A DNA stretch of 31,142 bases from a virus, in the IMG/VR virus record IMGVR_UViG_3300036398_000901, positions 1-31,142 of that record; one strand, given 5' to 3'. Positions 5,872 through 13,962 of this stretch are shown one piece after another; position 1 is the stretch's first letter; each line of letters opens with the position of its first letter. Under the pieces are notes generated by a model. That model searched no databases. It was not told where the DNA came from and worked only from the letters and a program-made list of their open reading frames with translations. A program made the position numbers and the translations under genes.

Positions 5872-6002
5872 GGTGTTTTGCGTTGGACTTGATTGGACCG
5901 ACGGCCGTCAAGTTGCCACAGAGGCAGACATGAGTCTACAGAGAAAACCATTTTTCTGTAGATTTTGAAGAAAACCCAATGTTTGCAGGGGTCAAACAGG
6001 GG
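5872..6002 (-). promoter_or_regulatory. Intergenic regulatory-looking region between virion and early blocks
   Basis: This 131-nt stretch carries no gene. It holds two direct copies of TGACCCCTG (5986-5994 and 5997-6005, minus strand, 11-nt period), an imperfect hairpin (5936-5961) and a 10-bp palindrome GACGGCCGTC (5900-5909). It separates the virion genes from the small-gene/replication block on the same strand, so it is the best place for a promoter and operator. A TTGACC hexamer is present in the repeats, but I see no convincing -10 at the right spacing. Confidence 0.45.
5936..5961. other. AT-rich hairpin in the intergenic region
   Basis: Arms CTACAGAGAAA and TTTTTCTGTAG can pair over 11 positions around the loop ACCA. 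Pairing includes a wobble on the plus strand and one mismatch on the minus strand. No U-tract follows on the minus strand. It may be an operator, a processing site or a weak terminator of plus-strand transcripts. Confidence 0.5.
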
Positions 6003-6176
6003 TCACTCAGGGCAGAACTTGGCCTCGAACTCGGCCCTCGAGCGCACGTAGATCGTGCCGTTGTCGAGCCGGCGGTAGACCACCACGGGCCACCGCAGCT
6101 CGCCCAAACGCAGCTCCGCTGTATCGGCCAGTATTTCGACCACTATCGCCCGGTTTGCACGGTTGCGGTAGGTCAC
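6003..6176 (-). CDS. 57-residue hypothetical protein, DUF1653-like pattern
   Basis: GTG at 6176 overlaps the upstream stop (GTGA), and the frame runs 57 codons to TGA at 6003. The sequence PVVVYRRLDNGTIYVRSRAEFEAKF resembles small phage proteins with a short SH3-like barrel of the DUF1653 kind (VYRH..., W.RP..MF). The resemblance is by eye and limited. It is the last gene before the large intergenic region. Confidence 0.55.
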   Translation of the reverse strand: MTYRNRANRAIVVEILADTAELRLGELRWPVVVYRRLDNGTIYVRSRAEFEAKFCPE

Positions 6177-6433
6177 GGCCAGGCGGTGTAGACCACGGTG
6201 CCCTGGCCGTTGGCGTCGACCAGCTCGACAGCATTCACGCCCTTCAATTTGGCCAGTGCGGCCAGGAGCTGCGTGTCGTTGGTGGCATTGGCGATGCAGG
6301 TCGACACGATGTCCGCGTCGTCGTAGGAGGCCGACAGGTTCTCCTTGGTACGGTCGCGCCAGACGCGCACCACTCGACCGTTGGAGAGGTTCACGCGCCG
6401 CATTGATTCGACGCAGGGGAAGGTGTGTTTCAT
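6173..6433 (-). CDS. Small hypothetical protein downstream of the tail fibre
   Basis: An 86-residue protein starting at ATG 6433, with GAAGG about 5 nt before it as a plausible ribosome-binding site, one of few in the window. It contains NGRVVRVWRDRTKENLSASYDDAD and a later ATNDTQLLAALAKLKGVNAVEL. The fold is unknown. It is coupled by GTGA to the next gene and follows the fibre gene by 12 nt, so a fibre-assembly or accessory role is possible but unproven. Confidence 0.6.
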   Translation of the reverse strand: MKHTFPCVESMRRVNLSNGRVVRVWRDRTKENLSASYDDADIVSTCIANATNDTQLLAALAKLKGVNAVELVDANGQGTVVYTAWP

Positions 6434-6445
6434 GGGGCCTTCAGA

Positions 6446-9157
6446 CTATGTCAACGTGACAGATTTCCAAGTTGTTCCGTTGTGAATGTGCAGGGTGTTG
6501 CTGTTGGTGTTGAAGAACATAGGCACATTGGTCCCACTCACGTTGGTCGGCGTGCCCGATGGATTGCTGGATGCTGCCGGGATGTAGACAAACCCGTCGA
6601 TCATCGAGCTGCCGCCAATCGGCCCAATAAAGTCACCGCCCGACTGGCGGTAGCTCGCCCCTTTGATCAGCTTGCCGGTGGCACCATCGAACAGAACGAA
6701 GTCGCCATCCGTCGCGCTGCCGGGTCCCACCACGTCGCCGGTGCCAGTGCCTGTGGCTGCGATGGTGATCGTGCCGGAGCCGTTGGTGATGGTGATGTTT
6801 GTGCCCGCAGTGAGCTTTGCCCGGGCGAGCGTGCTCCCGAGGCTCTTCCCGATGAGCAGATCGCCGTCGCTGAAGACGTTGGACTGGCCTGTGCCGCCGT
6901 TGATCACGCCTAGTGTCCCGCTGACAGCAGATCCTCCCAGGGCAATCTGCGGCAGGTCGATGGCCTGGATGGCTGACATCTGCACCACGGTACCGTTGCC
7001 TCGGAGATACTGCCCGTTGGTCGTTGCGCCGGCCAGGAAGGAGATGGCCGAGGATGCCGAGGTGCTACTGGTGCCTCCATTGGCCACACTCAGAACACCG
7101 TCGATGGTGATGGTGCCGGAGGCCGTCACCGGGCCTCCTGAAGTCGTGAGCCCGGTGCTGCCTCCCGACACATTGACGCTGGTCACTGTGCCCGCATTGC
7201 TGGTGTAGCCGTTGGGATTGCTCGCCGGGTAGGCTCCGAGGTTGGTGAGCGCATTGGCTGCGCTGGTGGCTCCGGTACCGCCATTGGCCACAGCCAGTGT
7301 CCCGGCCAGCGTAATCGTTCCCGACGACGTGATCGGGCCGCCGGTGGTGGTCAGGCCTGTCGTGCCACCGTCCACGCCTACAGACGTCACCGAAGCCCCT
7401 GCGGCAATGCCGTCGAGCTTGGTGGCCTGTGCCGAGGTCATGTAGCCGTTCTGCGTGGTCGTAGCCGCCACCTGGCTGATCACCGGGGTGGTGCTGCCGG
7501 TAGCCACCGAGATATTGGCACCGCCCGAAGCCGACACGTTGGTCACGGTGCCGGCGTTGGCGGTGTACCCGGCCGGGTTGCTGTCGGGGTAGGCTCCGAG
7601 GCTGGTCAGGGCTCCGGCAGCCGTGGTCGCTCCGGTACCACCGTTGGCCACATCCAGCGTGCCGGCCAGCGTCAACGTTCCTGTGGTAGTCACAGGGCCG
7701 CCCGAGAAGGTCAGGCCTGTCGTACCGCCCGAAGCGTCGACCGACGTCACAGAGCCGGCAGCAGTCGACGACAGCGTGGTGCCAGACATCGACAGGCCGG
7801 TGCCTAGGCTGATCTCCTGGGAGACCCCAGCACCGGCACCGGCACCGCGGCCGAGTAGTCTTGAGGCCGCCGAGATGTCTTGGATCTTGGCGTAGGTCAC
7901 CGCGCTGGTAGCGATTGTCTGGGCCGTACCACCGGCAGCCTTGGTGACGTCCCCGGTGAAGGCACTGGTCTGGATGCCGCCGGAGCCTGTGAACTCCACA
8001 CCGCCGCCGACGGTCAATTCCTCAACAACACCCGTGCCCGAGGTATCGCGGCCCAGGATCTTGTCGGTGGCAATCTGCTGCACCTTGGCGAAGGTCACCG
8101 CGTTGTTGGCAATGGTCGCAGCGAAGGACCCCGTGCCAGACCCGGTGACATCCCCGGTCAGCGTGATCGTCTGGTCGCCGGTGTTGCTGCCCGACAGGTT
8201 GCTGCCGGTAACCGTGCCCGAGGCAGCCACCGAGGTCGGGGTGATGGCACCCAATGCTACGGTCAGGTTGGGCGTGCTGGTCGCATTGGTGACCGTGCCG
8301 CTCACGCCGTTGGCATTGGTGAACCCGAAGGACGTCACCGTGCCGGTGTTCGACGTGTAGCCATTCGGATTCGACGCAGGGTAGGCCCCCAGGCTCGTCA
8401 AGGCAGCCGCCTCGGTGGTTGCACCAGTTCCGCCTGCCGACACGGCTACAACCCCTCCCAGCGTGATTGTGCCGCTGCTGGTGATCGGGCCGCCCGAGGT
8501 CGTCAGGCCGGTCAGGCCGCCGGAGACGTTGACACTGGTCACACCGCCGCCGGTGGGTCCCGGGGGGCCGGCAGGGCCGGTGGGGCCAGCAGGCCCTTGC
8601 GGACCCTGCAGACCGCCGGCACCGAGGGGCTTGGTGGCTCCAGTGTCGAGCCGGGTGATCTCGCAGACCGTGTAAATCTCATCAACCCCGGTGATCGAGG
8701 AGTCGGTGCCAAGGTGCGATGCGCCGCTGCTGGTGATGTAGTACTCCAGCCGGTACACCGTGTCCTTGTGCGGCGTGATGCGCACGTTGGTGTGCAGGTA
8801 CTGGCTCTCCTGGTTGGTGACGTCGTCCGAGGCGCTGTATCCGATCACCACGCTGTTGGTGACGTCATACACCCGCATTCGGGTCTCCCGGGTATGGTGG
8901 AACGGGCTGATCACCCGGATCTGGTAGGCACCGGCAGCCAACTTGAACTCGCTATTGGCCAGGTCGAGGATCAGGCCGCTCGGATCGCTGGCTACGGTGT
9001 TCAGGTCGCGTGTCGTCCACGTCGTTGCCACGCCATTGCCGCCCGATGTGCCCGAGGGCTTGCGGTCCTCAATGAGCGCGATCTTCTGCGTCAGGCTGTC
9101 GACGTCCTTACGCAGCTTGTTGATCAGGATCGTGCTGGTCTGTGAATCGTAGCTCAT
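6446..9157 (-). CDS. Large repetitive tail fibre with collagen-like segment
   Basis: A 903-residue protein. Residues 10-32 look like a short coiled coil and about 45-175 a globular beta domain. Residues 182-205 are a Gly-X-Y collagen-like run (GPQGPAGPTGPAGPPGPTG). From 206 to about 698 come repeated Gly/Thr/Ser-rich units with VTSVxVSGGxTGLT, GPITSSGTITL and NGGTGATT, typical of trimeric phage fibres. The units LGRDTSG and LGRGAGAG each follow an AVTxAKxQxI motif. The C-terminus (TLHIHNGTTWKSVTL) resembles the distal end of many fibres. No S74 chaperone domain is visible. The likely job is host receptor binding. ATG at 9157 overlaps the preceding stop (ATGA). Confidence 0.85.
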   Translation of the reverse strand: MSYDSQTSTILINKLRKDVDSLTQKIALIEDRKPSGTSGGNGVATTWTTRDLNTVASDPSGLILDLANSEFKLAAGAYQIRVISPFHHTRETRMRVYDVTNSVVIGYSASDDVTNQESQYLHTNVRITPHKDTVYRLEYYITSSGASHLGTDSSITGVDEIYTVCEITRLDTGATKPLGAGGLQGPQGPAGPTGPAGPPGPTGGGVTSVNVSGGLTGLTTSGGPITSSGTITLGGVVAVSAGGTGATTEAAALTSLGAYPASNPNGYTSNTGTVTSFGFTNANGVSGTVTNATSTPNLTVALGAITPTSVAASGTVTGSNLSGSNTGDQTITLTGDVTGSGTGSFAATIANNAVTFAKVQQIATDKILGRDTSGTGVVEELTVGGGVEFTGSGGIQTSAFTGDVTKAAGGTAQTIATSAVTYAKIQDISAASRLLGRGAGAGAGVSQEISLGTGLSMSGTTLSSTAAGSVTSVDASGGTTGLTFSGGPVTTTGTLTLAGTLDVANGGTGATTAAGALTSLGAYPDSNPAGYTANAGTVTNVSASGGANISVATGSTTPVISQVAATTTQNGYMTSAQATKLDGIAAGASVTSVGVDGGTTGLTTTGGPITSSGTITLAGTLAVANGGTGATSAANALTNLGAYPASNPNGYTSNAGTVTSVNVSGGSTGLTTSGGPVTASGTITIDGVLSVANGGTSSTSASSAISFLAGATTNGQYLRGNGTVVQMSAIQAIDLPQIALGGSAVSGTLGVINGGTGQSNVFSDGDLLIGKSLGSTLARAKLTAGTNITITNGSGTITIAATGTGTGDVVGPGSATDGDFVLFDGATGKLIKGASYRQSGGDFIGPIGGSSMIDGFVYIPAASSNPSGTPTNVSGTNVPMFFNTNSNTLHIHNGTTWKSVTLT
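7066..8542 (-). repeat. Degenerate intragenic repeats of the tail fibre
   Basis: Four main units begin near residues 206, 469, 590 and 658 of the fibre, each VTSV..GG.TGLT..GGP.T..GT.TL.G...V..GGT. Three of them continue through LT.LGAYP.SNP.GYT. The DNA copies are similar but not identical, giving scope for recombination between units. Confidence 0.8.
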
Positions 9158-12100
9158 TGCTTGGACTTCTTTCGGATGATGCGTTGCGCCTCGTCAAGGC
9201 TGGCCGCGATGCCGATCAGGCTGCCGGCGGGGCTGTAGAGGCGGAGGGAGCCCTTGGCCTTGCCCGGGAGTGCACGGTAGCCGCCCGGGAACGAGTAGGC
9301 CCCGGGCATGGCGGAGTCGGGGGAGGGCATAAACTTGGGGTCGTACCCAAACTCAAAGATTGAATCTCCGTTGGTGTAGAGGTCTCCGGCAGGCACCGTC
9401 TTCTCAAGGATCTTGTAGTCACCTCCAAGCGCTCCTTCACCATGCTGGACAGCGTAGCTCTTGATCGTGGTGATCCAGTCGCCAGGGTTGATCTCGTTGG
9501 ACTGGATGCCCTTGGGAATAGCACGGAACACCTTCACAGGCGCATCCGGCTTGTTGCGAGCCGACTGGATGATGCGGATCGCAGCCTTGTCCGTAGCGTC
9601 TCCACTCGCTTGGCCATAATACAGCGCACCCTTGGGGCCGTACACGTCGTCAGGGTAGACGTCCTTCAGATTGTCCAGCGGGGCACCAGAGTCGCGCTGC
9701 GGGGCACGGTGCTCGCCGCTGTAGTCAGGCATGAAGCGGATATCCTCCGAGGTAGCCTTGAAGCGCTGCGAGAGGGGGATGACGTTGCCTGAATTGTCCT
9801 TGGTGATCGCATCAACCAGTTTGACCTGGCTTGAATCTGCGACGTAGTAGATACGCTCGTTGCCGGGTAATTCGACAATGCCAGCCTTGGTAGGTTGATT
9901 TTCCGCACTGAACCCAGACATCACTTGCCCAAGCGTTTGCGGTGTAGCTTGGAATACGGGAGCACCTTCAGGAATGCGTAGGAAAACCCGCTTCACTTCG
10001 GGCACGGCCTTTGTCGAGGTCATCACCTTGGCCGCCTCAATAAAGCTGTCGGACAACCTTTTGTTGATAGGCTTCAGGTCTTTAGCGTAACCACGCAGCT
10101 CCTTAATGAACTCAGGAACGTCGTCAATGGAACCCCAGTCGAACTCAGGCAGCATCCCGTCATCGACCGAGCTGTAGCCCTTGGACGAGAAGTACTCCTG
10201 AGCAGCCACATCCTCGTCGAACATACGCATGGCGTCGTTGGCAACGCGCAGGCCTGCATCCAATCGCACAGCCTCGTCACCTAGGCGCTTGGAGTAGCCT
10301 TCAGCAGCCTTCTTGTCGGTGGTGAACGAGAACGCTTGGCGGGACACACCCGAGGTCTCGCCACGCATCCGCTTGTCGAATACGTTGAACCCGCCTGTAG
10401 GTGTGCCGTGGTAGACAGGACCAATGGTATACCCAGCCGCCTTAGCCGCCTCATCGACCATCCGCTGCGCGGCAGCCGTGTCGCCCTGCTGCACCGCAGA
10501 CAGGTAGTCGGTGTCGGAAGGCATGAAGCGAGCGTTTACATCCCCCGCTTGTCGAACCGCCCCGCCTTCGCCTTGGCCTTCTTGGCCACGCTCAATGCGA
10601 TTGCGACCGCCTGCTTCTGTGGCTTGCCGGACTTCATCTCCCGGGACACGTTGCTGCTGATCGACTTCTGGCTGTAGCCTTGCTTGAGTGGCATAGTCTT
10701 TTTCTGCTTTGAGTTTGGCTTGTTCCTGAGTGTCGAAGATCCCGGCAGTTGATCCATCGGGGCCGTACAGGCGGAACTTTCCGTTCTTCGACAAGATCCG
10801 GTAGCCTGCGTTCTGGTCGGTGCTGACCGTGGTCTCACCGATGGTCTCAGCAGGCTGGAAGTTGAGCTGGGTGCGCCGGTAGCTCGACTGCTCGCCCATG
10901 TCTCCCGACCACGGGATGTTGGAGCCAGTCGACTGGGCATTCTGGATGCGCTCGATGCGCAGATCCTGGTAGACCGAACCGCCCTTGCGGTTGGCAACGT
11001 ACCCGGCAGTCGGAAGGTTTGACATCACGTCGCCTTGCCGCGGCACAGCGCCCATCACCTCGTTGAAGAAGTTGCGCTTCTTGGCACCCTCAAGGCCTCC
11101 ACCGAGAGCATCGGCAGACGGCACGGCATTCTGCTCGGCGATGTTCTTCAGGTAGACGTCCTTTAGCGTGGACATCGCCTGGTCGTAGTTGCGGAACAGG
11201 TTCTTGTAGGCCGGCTTGGTGAGAGCCTTGTACATCCGGGCCTGCACCTTGCCCCAGTCGACCACCTTGACGTTGACGCCGCCCTTGCTGTTGATCGAGA
11301 TGCCGTAAGGCAGGAACAGCTTGTCGGCCTCCCCGAACACGCCGGACTTGCCGGTAGATCCGAAGACCTTCCAGTACTTACCCTCCATCAGCGTGCCGTC
11401 CCGGATGGCACTTGCGATGTCGATGATGTAGCGAGAAGTCGACGGGCTGAAGATGCCGCTTTGAGACAGCGCATCGGCCTCACGCAGGCTCAGGCGACCT
11501 TCAATGACCGGATTGCCCTTGGCATCCATGCCGCTGATGCTGGTGCGTTCAGCCTGCGGCACAGACTCGACGACACGCATCGTGCGGTTGGCGACATCCG
11601 CGGTCTTCGCAGCCAGCTCGGCCTTGGACAACGGCCTGATGATGCTGCCGTCCGGGGCAGTCATAAACAGGTCGGAGTATCCGCGGGCCATGATGACGGC
11701 ATTCTGCTGCGCCTTGGTCATCTTGCTGGTGTCGACCTTCTGCTCGGTAGGCTCGTAGCCTTCCTTTGGATTCACCAAGTTCTTGATGGCATCTTCCATC
11801 CAGTCGAGCTTGATGCGCCGTCCGTTGGCGTCGTAGAAGGTACGGGCAACAGGGTCGAAACCAGCCTCGAGTGCGCGACGAGTGAATCTCTCTGAGACAG
11901 CTTCCTTGGCGTTGTTGACCGCAAGCTCGATGAACGACGGGATGCGCCCAGGCAGCATCGTTTTCGGGTCTTTGCCTTTCAGGAACTCCTGCGTGTAGTA
12001 GGCAGCAAACTCGTCGGTGATGCGCTTGAGCGATGCGACCTGCTGCGCCCGTTGCAAAGCAGGATCGAAAGCGTCACGCAGCTCGGTGCGGATACGGTCG

Positions 12101-13959
12101 GCAACAACCCGTCCACCAACCGACTCCAGCTTGTCTGCGTATTTGTTGGCGAAGTCGGTGAACTGTCTCTGGAAGTTGGGATCGGTCGAGGCCGTGTCGA
12201 TGGCCTTGGCACCGAGCTGATTAACCACATCCTGCGTGATCTTGGCGTGCAGGATCTCGTGCGGCAGCGTCTCTGGTTTTGCCTTGTCGACGTTGATCAG
12301 TAGTGTCGGTTTTCCGCTCTTGATATTGTCGGGTCCGATTGAAACGCCGGCATAGTTCACCGACTGCAACGGTGTAGGCACCGTATCGGCATCGGTGTGG
12401 AACACTACATCGACCCCAGAGTTCTCAGCGCCAGCAACCTCGGACAGCGCCTTGGTGAGCTGTTTGTTATCCAGGTTAGCGTAGAGCTTCGCACGGGCGT
12501 CGGCATCCTTGATTGTAACGGTCTGCTCACCGACAACCGGGTCAACGTATGTGAACTGCACGTCGGTCGGTCTGGTGTTCAAGTCGTCGACAGCGGTCTG
12601 GCGCACGCGACCACCTTTGAAAGCATCGGTCGAGGCAGCCTTGGCGAGCCTAAACCCGGCATCAAATGCGCCGAAGGCAGCACCACTGCCAATAGCAGCA
12701 GCAACAGCATCGCCTTCCTCGCCACTCAACCCAGCGAGTAAACCGCCAGCAGCACCTGCTCCGGCCATCGGAACAAGGATACTAACAGCCCCCTTTATCG
12801 GAGCCTCCAAACCACTACGGGCAACAGCCGTGCCCAGTGCACGAGCAGCAGCGGAAGCGCCCTCTGCGGCAGCAATGCGTTCTCCTGCGCCCAGAAGGCC
12901 TCGCTGGATCGGAGTGAGGCTTTGGCCACCCGATATGGCTCCGGCCTCTCCCAGCGTCTCCATGGTGCCTCCTAGCGCCTTGGTTCCACCGATAATGCGG
13001 GAGGCAGTGCCAACACCCGGGATATTCAGTGTGCCGGAGATAGGGAGACCGGCGGCCTCGCCAAGCGCGATGCCGGTGGTGCCGGTAGAGACAGCGCCTT
13101 GGGCGGCCTGGCCCATACGTTCTGATCCAGTGACAGCCGTTGTCGCACGGCCCAGCATCTCCTCGGGCATACGGGCGGCAGCACTCACACCCTCGCCTCC
13201 ACGCTGCAACGCAGCCGAGATCCGAGGGATCTGAGCGGCACCAGCTTGCAGTGCCATCGACGCCAACCTGCCGCCACCAGCGAATGCAATGGACGATGGG
13301 TCGGCAGCGAATCCTCCAACCTCAAGGCCGGCCTGACTGATGGCTTCCTGAGGTATACCATAGGCCTGTAGCACTTCCTGGGCAGCGGGAACACGCTGGT
13401 CCTCTGGTGCATTGGCTCGGGCCAATTGGCGCTTGATCTCGGCAGCAGCCAGGAAGGCCTCGTACTTGTCGTCGTCGTTGCGGAGCTTTCCGGTAAGGTC
13501 TGATAGCTTGTTTAGCGCGGTGTCGAGAAGCCCGCGGCCCATGCTCTCCGCTTTTAGACGGGACTGCATCGCAATCTCCGCTGCCGTGCCACCGACAGCT
13601 TGTCCGCGTGTCACGCCTTCCTCGGGCATGATTATTGTTTCGGAGATAGCCTCGCCGGCGGTGTAAGGCAGCGTTGCCAGCATCTTGCCGGTCTCAAGTG
13701 CCGCAGCACCCATCGTCGCAAACGGAGTATCGCCAAGCAAAGGCTTGGTCTTGGAGACCTTCAGGTAGTCGAGGAACTCCTGCTTGCTCGGGGTGTAGTC
13801 GGTCTGTGCTGCTTGGAACTGCAGCACCTTGTTGTAGGAGTCCTCTGGGGTGGGATCGACTTCGATTCCTCCCTGCACAAAACCGCCTTGCGCCATCGGA
13901 GGCGCGGCCTGTTGCTGCGGCTCTGCGTCGACAACAATTCCGCCTTCAACGAATGGCAT
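9154..13959 (-). CDS. Giant polyvalent ejection protein: metallopeptidase plus two ADP-ribosyltransferase-like segments
   Basis: A 1601-residue protein, the largest gene here. The N-terminus repeats GGIVVD and GGIEVD (6-34). Residues 90-450 are Ala/Gly-rich helical segments that could insert into membranes during ejection. HEILH at 567-571 is a zinc-metallopeptidase HExxH, and DEF at 649-651 may supply the third ligand. A conserved-looking middle region (750-1040) has no known role. Residues 1183-1410 (YHGT, FSFTTDKKAAEGYS, then SQVKLVDA, PLSQRF) fit the ADP-ribosyltransferase fold of phage polyvalent proteins. Residues 1447-1540 (VFRAIPKG with R1479, GDWITTIKSYAVQHG, FEFGY with E1536) look like a second one. 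Such proteins are packaged and injected to act on host targets. ATG at 13959 sits 3 nt after the previous stop. Confidence 0.82.
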   Translation of the reverse strand: MPFVEGGIVVDAEPQQQAAPPMAQGGFVQGGIEVDPTPEDSYNKVLQFQAAQTDYTPSKQEFLDYLKVSKTKPLLGDTPFATMGAAALETGKMLATLPYTAGEAISETIIMPEEGVTRGQAVGGTAAEIAMQSRLKAESMGRGLLDTALNKLSDLTGKLRNDDDKYEAFLAAAEIKRQLARANAPEDQRVPAAQEVLQAYGIPQEAISQAGLEVGGFAADPSSIAFAGGGRLASMALQAGAAQIPRISAALQRGGEGVSAAARMPEEMLGRATTAVTGSERMGQAAQGAVSTGTTGIALGEAAGLPISGTLNIPGVGTASRIIGGTKALGGTMETLGEAGAISGGQSLTPIQRGLLGAGERIAAAEGASAAARALGTAVARSGLEAPIKGAVSILVPMAGAGAAGGLLAGLSGEEGDAVAAAIGSGAAFGAFDAGFRLAKAASTDAFKGGRVRQTAVDDLNTRPTDVQFTYVDPVVGEQTVTIKDADARAKLYANLDNKQLTKALSEVAGAENSGVDVVFHTDADTVPTPLQSVNYAGVSIGPDNIKSGKPTLLINVDKAKPETLPHEILHAKITQDVVNQLGAKAIDTASTDPNFQRQFTDFANKYADKLESVGGRVVADRIRTELRDAFDPALQRAQQVASLKRITDEFAAYYTQEFLKGKDPKTMLPGRIPSFIELAVNNAKEAVSERFTRRALEAGFDPVARTFYDANGRRIKLDWMEDAIKNLVNPKEGYEPTEQKVDTSKMTKAQQNAVIMARGYSDLFMTAPDGSIIRPLSKAELAAKTADVANRTMRVVESVPQAERTSISGMDAKGNPVIEGRLSLREADALSQSGIFSPSTSRYIIDIASAIRDGTLMEGKYWKVFGSTGKSGVFGEADKLFLPYGISINSKGGVNVKVVDWGKVQARMYKALTKPAYKNLFRNYDQAMSTLKDVYLKNIAEQNAVPSADALGGGLEGAKKRNFFNEVMGAVPRQGDVMSNLPTAGYVANRKGGSVYQDLRIERIQNAQSTGSNIPWSGDMGEQSSYRRTQLNFQPAETIGETTVSTDQNAGYRILSKNGKFRLYGPDGSTAGIFDTQEQAKLKAEKDYATQARLQPEVDQQQRVPGDEVRQATEAGGRNRIERGQEGQGEGGAVRQAGDVNARFMPSDTDYLSAVQQGDTAAAQRMVDEAAKAAGYTIGPVYHGTPTGGFNVFDKRMRGETSGVSRQAFSFTTDKKAAEGYSKRLGDEAVRLDAGLRVANDAMRMFDEDVAAQEYFSSKGYSSVDDGMLPEFDWGSIDDVPEFIKELRGYAKDLKPINKRLSDSFIEAAKVMTSTKAVPEVKRVFLRIPEGAPVFQATPQTLGQVMSGFSAENQPTKAGIVELPGNERIYYVADSSQVKLVDAITKDNSGNVIPLSQRFKATSEDIRFMPDYSGEHRAPQRDSGAPLDNLKDVYPDDVYGPKGALYYGQASGDATDKAAIRIIQSARNKPDAPVKVFRAIPKGIQSNEINPGDWITTIKSYAVQHGEGALGGDYKILEKTVPAGDLYTNGDSIFEFGYDPKFMPSPDSAMPGAYSFPGGYRALPGKAKGSLRLYSPAGSLIGIAASLDEAQRIIRKKSKQ

Positions 13960-13962
13960 AGG

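Noticed and set aside
7880-9145. 421-codon plus-strand frame opposite the tail fibre
   Set aside because: It is the shadow of repetitive Gly/Thr-rich fibre codons, with an Ala/Gly/Arg-rich translation and no gene neighbours on that strand.
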